From positions 1 through 13,434 of the forward strand of contig CAZNVI010000028.1 of the NCBI GenBank assembly GCA_964576705.1: a stretch of 13,434 nucleotides of DNA. The letters are read 5' to 3'. The translations under genes and the position numbers were made by a program. The notes beneath the pieces were generated by a model. The model saw only the letters and a program-made list of their open reading frames with translations, had not been told where the DNA came from and made no database searches. Source of the DNA: CAYMDS01 sp964576705. GTDB taxonomy: Bacteria; Patescibacteriota; Microgenomatia; Levybacterales; UBA12049. The stretch's first letter is position 1; the number at the start of each line of letters is the position of its first letter. Positions 11,184-13,434 of the stretch are shown here, one piece after another.

Positions 11184-12566
11184 ATGCTTCAAAAAATACC
11201 TTCGCAAATTTTAGAAATAGTTGATAAATTTGAAAAAAATAGTTTTGAGATTTATCTGGTAGGAGGATGTGTAAGGGATTTATTGGTTGGTAAAAATATT
11301 ACAGATTGGGATTTAACTACGAATGCTACTCCATCTGAAATGCTTACTTTATATCCTGATGCTTTTTATAATAACGAATTTGGAACTGTCGGAATACCTG
11401 TGAGTTTGTCAGACTCAGAACATCCGGGCGTAGTTGAGGTAACTACTTTTCGCACCGAAGCTAACTATACTGATAAAAGAAGGCCGGATAAAGTCGTTTG
11501 GGGAAAAACTATAGAAGAGGATTTACAAAGACGGGATTTTACTATAAACGCAATGGCCCTTCGGCCAGCAATGCTCGGTCAGGGTAAGCAATCTGATTTT
11601 GAAATCATTGATCCCTACAATGGTCAGGAGGATTTGAAGAACAAACTGATTCGTGCGGTAGGGGAGCCGCATGAACGATTTTCAGAAGATGCTCTGCGCT
11701 TAATGCGCGCGATCCGTTTCGCGTCACAATTAGGGTTCAGTATAGAAGAAAATACTTTAAATGCTATTTCCAAAAACGCAATTCTATTAACACATATTGC
11801 TAAAGAGCGGGTAAGAGATGAATTTATAAAAACTTTGGCATCGGATTTTCCATATGAAGGTGTTATGCTTTTTCGAAATACAGGATTATTAGAATATATA
11901 CTTCCTGAACTTTTAGAAGGCATAGGTATCTCACAAGCACGTCCGGGCAGGCATCACACGGAAGATGTATTTACGCATAACGTATTATCTCTTAAGTTTT
12001 GTCCATCCATAGATCCCATCGTCCGCTTCGCAGCGCTTATTCATGATATCGGTAAGCCCCGTGTAGAATCTAAAGATGAAAACGGACTTGTGATTTTTTA
12101 TAACCACGAAGTTTCAGGATCCAGAATGAGTTATGAGATCTGTGAAAGATTGCGGTTTTCGAAAAAAGACAGACAGAAGGTGGTAACTCTCATCCGTTGG
12201 CATATGTTCACAGTGGATGAACATATCACCGATGCAGCTGTCAGAAGGTTTATCAGAAGAATTGGAGTAGAAAATGTAAAAGATATGATAGATCTTCGGA
12301 TAGGAGATAGACTAGGTGGGGGAACACAGACTGCCGAAAGTTGGAGACTTAAATTATTTAAAAAAAGACTTGAAGAACAACTCGCGCCTGCTCCGTTTTC
12401 TGTAAATGATTTAGTGATAGATGGTAATGACGTGATGAAAGAATTAAATATCACCCCATCGCGTAGGGTTGGTGAAATATTGCAAAAATTATTTGAAGAA
12501 GTTGATGAAGATCTATCAAAAAATACCAAAGAGTATTTATTAAAAAAGATAAAAGAAATGGTTTAA
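11184..12566 (+). CDS. cca: CCA tRNA nucleotidyltransferase with HD domain
   Basis: This class II nucleotidyltransferase of 460 residues adds or repairs the 3' CCA of tRNAs. The catalytic head has GGCVRD (27-32) and the metal-binding DWD (41-43), then RRDFTIN (116-122), the neck motif ERFSEDALR (164-172) and the helical tRNA-binding body. An HD domain follows, with RHHTEDVFTHN and the H287-D288 pair in ALIHDIGKP, giving possible phosphohydrolase activity. A variable loop after NAMALRP (about 126-138) is slightly long and is encoded at a small palindrome (11554-11567). The activity is needed here because the tRNA-Gln in this window has no encoded CCA. The distinction from poly(A) polymerase is by overall family resemblance. 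Confidence 0.94.
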   Translation: MLQKIPSQILEIVDKFEKNSFEIYLVGGCVRDLLVGKNITDWDLTTNATPSEMLTLYPDAFYNNEFGTVGIPVSLSDSEHPGVVEVTTFRTEANYTDKRRPDKVVWGKTIEEDLQRRDFTINAMALRPAMLGQGKQSDFEIIDPYNGQEDLKNKLIRAVGEPHERFSEDALRLMRAIRFASQLGFSIEENTLNAISKNAILLTHIAKERVRDEFIKTLASDFPYEGVMLFRNTGLLEYILPELLEGIGISQARPGRHHTEDVFTHNVLSLKFCPSIDPIVRFAALIHDIGKPRVESKDENGLVIFYNHEVSGSRMSYEICERLRFSKKDRQKVVTLIRWHMFTVDEHITDAAVRRFIRRIGVENVKDMIDLRIGDRLGGGTQTAESWRLKLFKKRLEEQLAPAPFSVNDLVIDGNDVMKELNITPSRRVGEILQKLFEEVDEDLSKNTKEYLLKKIKEMV

Positions 12567-12600
12567 TCTGCTAATAAATTTATAACTAATATTTTTCGAA

Positions 12601-12626
12601 TGTATAATATATTAAATTATTATACA
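12601..12626. other. perfect inverted repeat between cca and the PhzF gene
   Basis: TGTATAATA (12601-12609) and TATTATACA (12618-12626) are perfect 9-bp arms around an 8-bp loop. In this very AT-rich gap it could be a weak hairpin ending the cca transcript, or a regulator site upstream of the PhzF gene. It also contains -10-like words (TATAAT, TATACA) on both strands, so promoter activity is possible. Confidence 0.4.
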
Positions 12627-12675
12627 GTGATAGTTTTATATATCCCTTTTTAAATTATTTAAACTAAAAACATAG

Positions 12676-13335
12676 ATGATAGATTTAAATGTATTTACCG
12701 ATGAAGATGGTAATTATGGAAATCCGGTAGGTATAGTCGTTGATGTCGATTGTAAGATTGATAAAGATGAGCGTCAAAAAATCACTTATAAAAGCGGGTT
12801 AAGTGAAGTAATCTTCATAAATAGTTTTAAAGAGAAAAACATCAGTATTTATTCACCGCTTAGAGAGATTCCATTTGCTGGACATGCCATAATCGGAGCT
12901 GTTTATTTCTTGAATGAGGAATTCAATACCTCTATTGCAGAAATTGTGACTATAGAGGGAAGAGTTGGTGTTTGGAAGGAGAGAGAACAGATCTGGATTC
13001 GTGGGAAGTTGGAGAATGCTCCTCCTTGGAAATTGGAATTGCTCGAGTCAGTTGGGGAACTAGAAAAGCTTAATGCAGCCCAAATGTTAAATTTAGCTCA
13101 CACATTAGTCTGGACTTGGATAGATAAAGACAAGGGTATTATTCGAGCTCGTACTTTTGCGAATGATTGGGGAATTCCAGAAGATGAAGCTAATGGTTCA
13201 GGCAGCATGATGTTAGCAGCGAAGCTTGATAGAAGCCTCACCGTATATCATGGAAAAGGTTCTGTAATTCATGCAAGACCTTCAAAACCAGGCTTTGCAG
13301 AAGTGGGAGGCTTAGTAAAAATTGTCAAAGAATAG
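12676..13335 (+). CDS. short PhzF-family isomerase-like protein
   Basis: This 219-residue protein belongs to the PhzF / diaminopimelate-epimerase-like fold family. The N-terminal half has VFTDEDGNYGNPVGIVV, then SEVIFIN with the conserved glutamate (E44) that is catalytic in PhzF, and YSPLREIPFAGHAIIG, matching the usual P..E.P.CGHAT. The C-terminal half has RARTFANDWGIPEDEANGSGSMMLA, the typical EDPA-GSA loop. The family is normally 260-300 residues; the shortfall lies in the joining region and the end of the first lobe. The reaction is unknown. It lies 109 bp downstream of cca and has no Shine-Dalgarno site; TAAACT 10 nt upstream is a possible -10. Confidence 0.8.
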   Translation: MIDLNVFTDEDGNYGNPVGIVVDVDCKIDKDERQKITYKSGLSEVIFINSFKEKNISIYSPLREIPFAGHAIIGAVYFLNEEFNTSIAEIVTIEGRVGVWKEREQIWIRGKLENAPPWKLELLESVGELEKLNAAQMLNLAHTLVWTWIDKDKGIIRARTFANDWGIPEDEANGSGSMMLAAKLDRSLTVYHGKGSVIHARPSKPGFAEVGGLVKIVKE

Positions 13336-13395
13336 TGCAAACGTATTTCAATCTCAGTAGAATAATAAGTTTTGAAACTCAAATTTGCACTTATG

Positions 13396-13404
13396 TGCTA
13401 TAAT
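13396..13404 (+). promoter_or_regulatory. extended -10 promoter reading out of the window
   Basis: TGCTATAAT is a perfect extended -10, identical to that of the GNAT gene. It overlaps a small hairpin, GCAC-TTAT-GTGC (13387-13398). The 30 bases after it contain no start codon that I can assign, so the transcript belongs to a gene or RNA beyond the right edge. The gap from 13336 holds nothing else I recognise. Confidence 0.5.
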
Positions 13405-13434
13405 TATTAGTACCTCTTTCGTTTTGCTACTGGC

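Noticed and set aside
12131..12529. 132-residue minus-strand frame opposite cca
   Set aside because: It is a shadow of the cca HD region, rich in serine and phenylalanine, with no recognisable domain.

Overview
This 13.4-kb window is AT-rich bacterial chromosome. It most resembles a Candidate Phyla Radiation (Patescibacteria) genome, probably Microgenomates-like. The reasons are inferential: an archaeal/eukaryal-type AspRS sits among compact bacterial genes, Shine-Dalgarno sites are scarce, several promoters lie almost on top of their start codons, the tRNA lacks an encoded CCA, and short palindromic sequences have spread into genes and gaps. No rRNA, transposase, integrase or CRISPR array is visible.

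Left part (1-2489): a complete tRNA-Gln(CTG) lies 7 nt after a tiny GIY-YIG nuclease gene. On the nuclease's other side is a decayed second copy of the same tRNA, so the nuclease is framed by tRNA-Gln sequence. A tubby/LURP-one-like protein and a COG3981-type GNAT acetyltransferase follow on the minus strand. Divergent from the acetyltransferase is a TipA-type MerR regulator whose DNA-binding and ligand-binding halves are in different frames. The break fits loss of one A from an A7 run. A strong internal Shine-Dalgarno site precedes the ligand-binding domain, as in the TipAL/TipAS arrangement of Streptomyces tipA.

Middle part (2486-5543, minus strand): gltX is followed by a tight cluster of a PAP2-type membrane phosphatase, a DgkA-type lipid kinase and a deoxyribonucleotidase-like HAD phosphatase. 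The phosphatase and kinase could together maintain the undecaprenyl-phosphate pool. gltX carries an in-frame palindromic insertion and ends inside a second, longer palindrome.

Right-centre (5679-11052): a divergent single-pass membrane protein of unknown function ends at a strong hairpin terminator shared with the convergent dacA-like D,D-carboxypeptidase. That gene overlaps the 3' end of aspS by 59 nt. recJ lies upstream of aspS on the same strand and has its own insertion with a palindromic core and short direct repeats.

Right end (11184-13434): the CCA-adding enzyme gene, which the CCA-less tRNA needs, is divergent from recJ across an AT-rich inverted-repeat spacer. A short PhzF-family protein follows. 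The window closes on an extended -10 promoter pointing out of it. The functional themes are translation (tRNA-Gln, gltX, aspS, cca), cell-wall lipid and peptidoglycan metabolism (DgkA, PAP2, carboxypeptidase), DNA repair (recJ) and a probable small-molecule response pair (MerR/TipA with GNAT).
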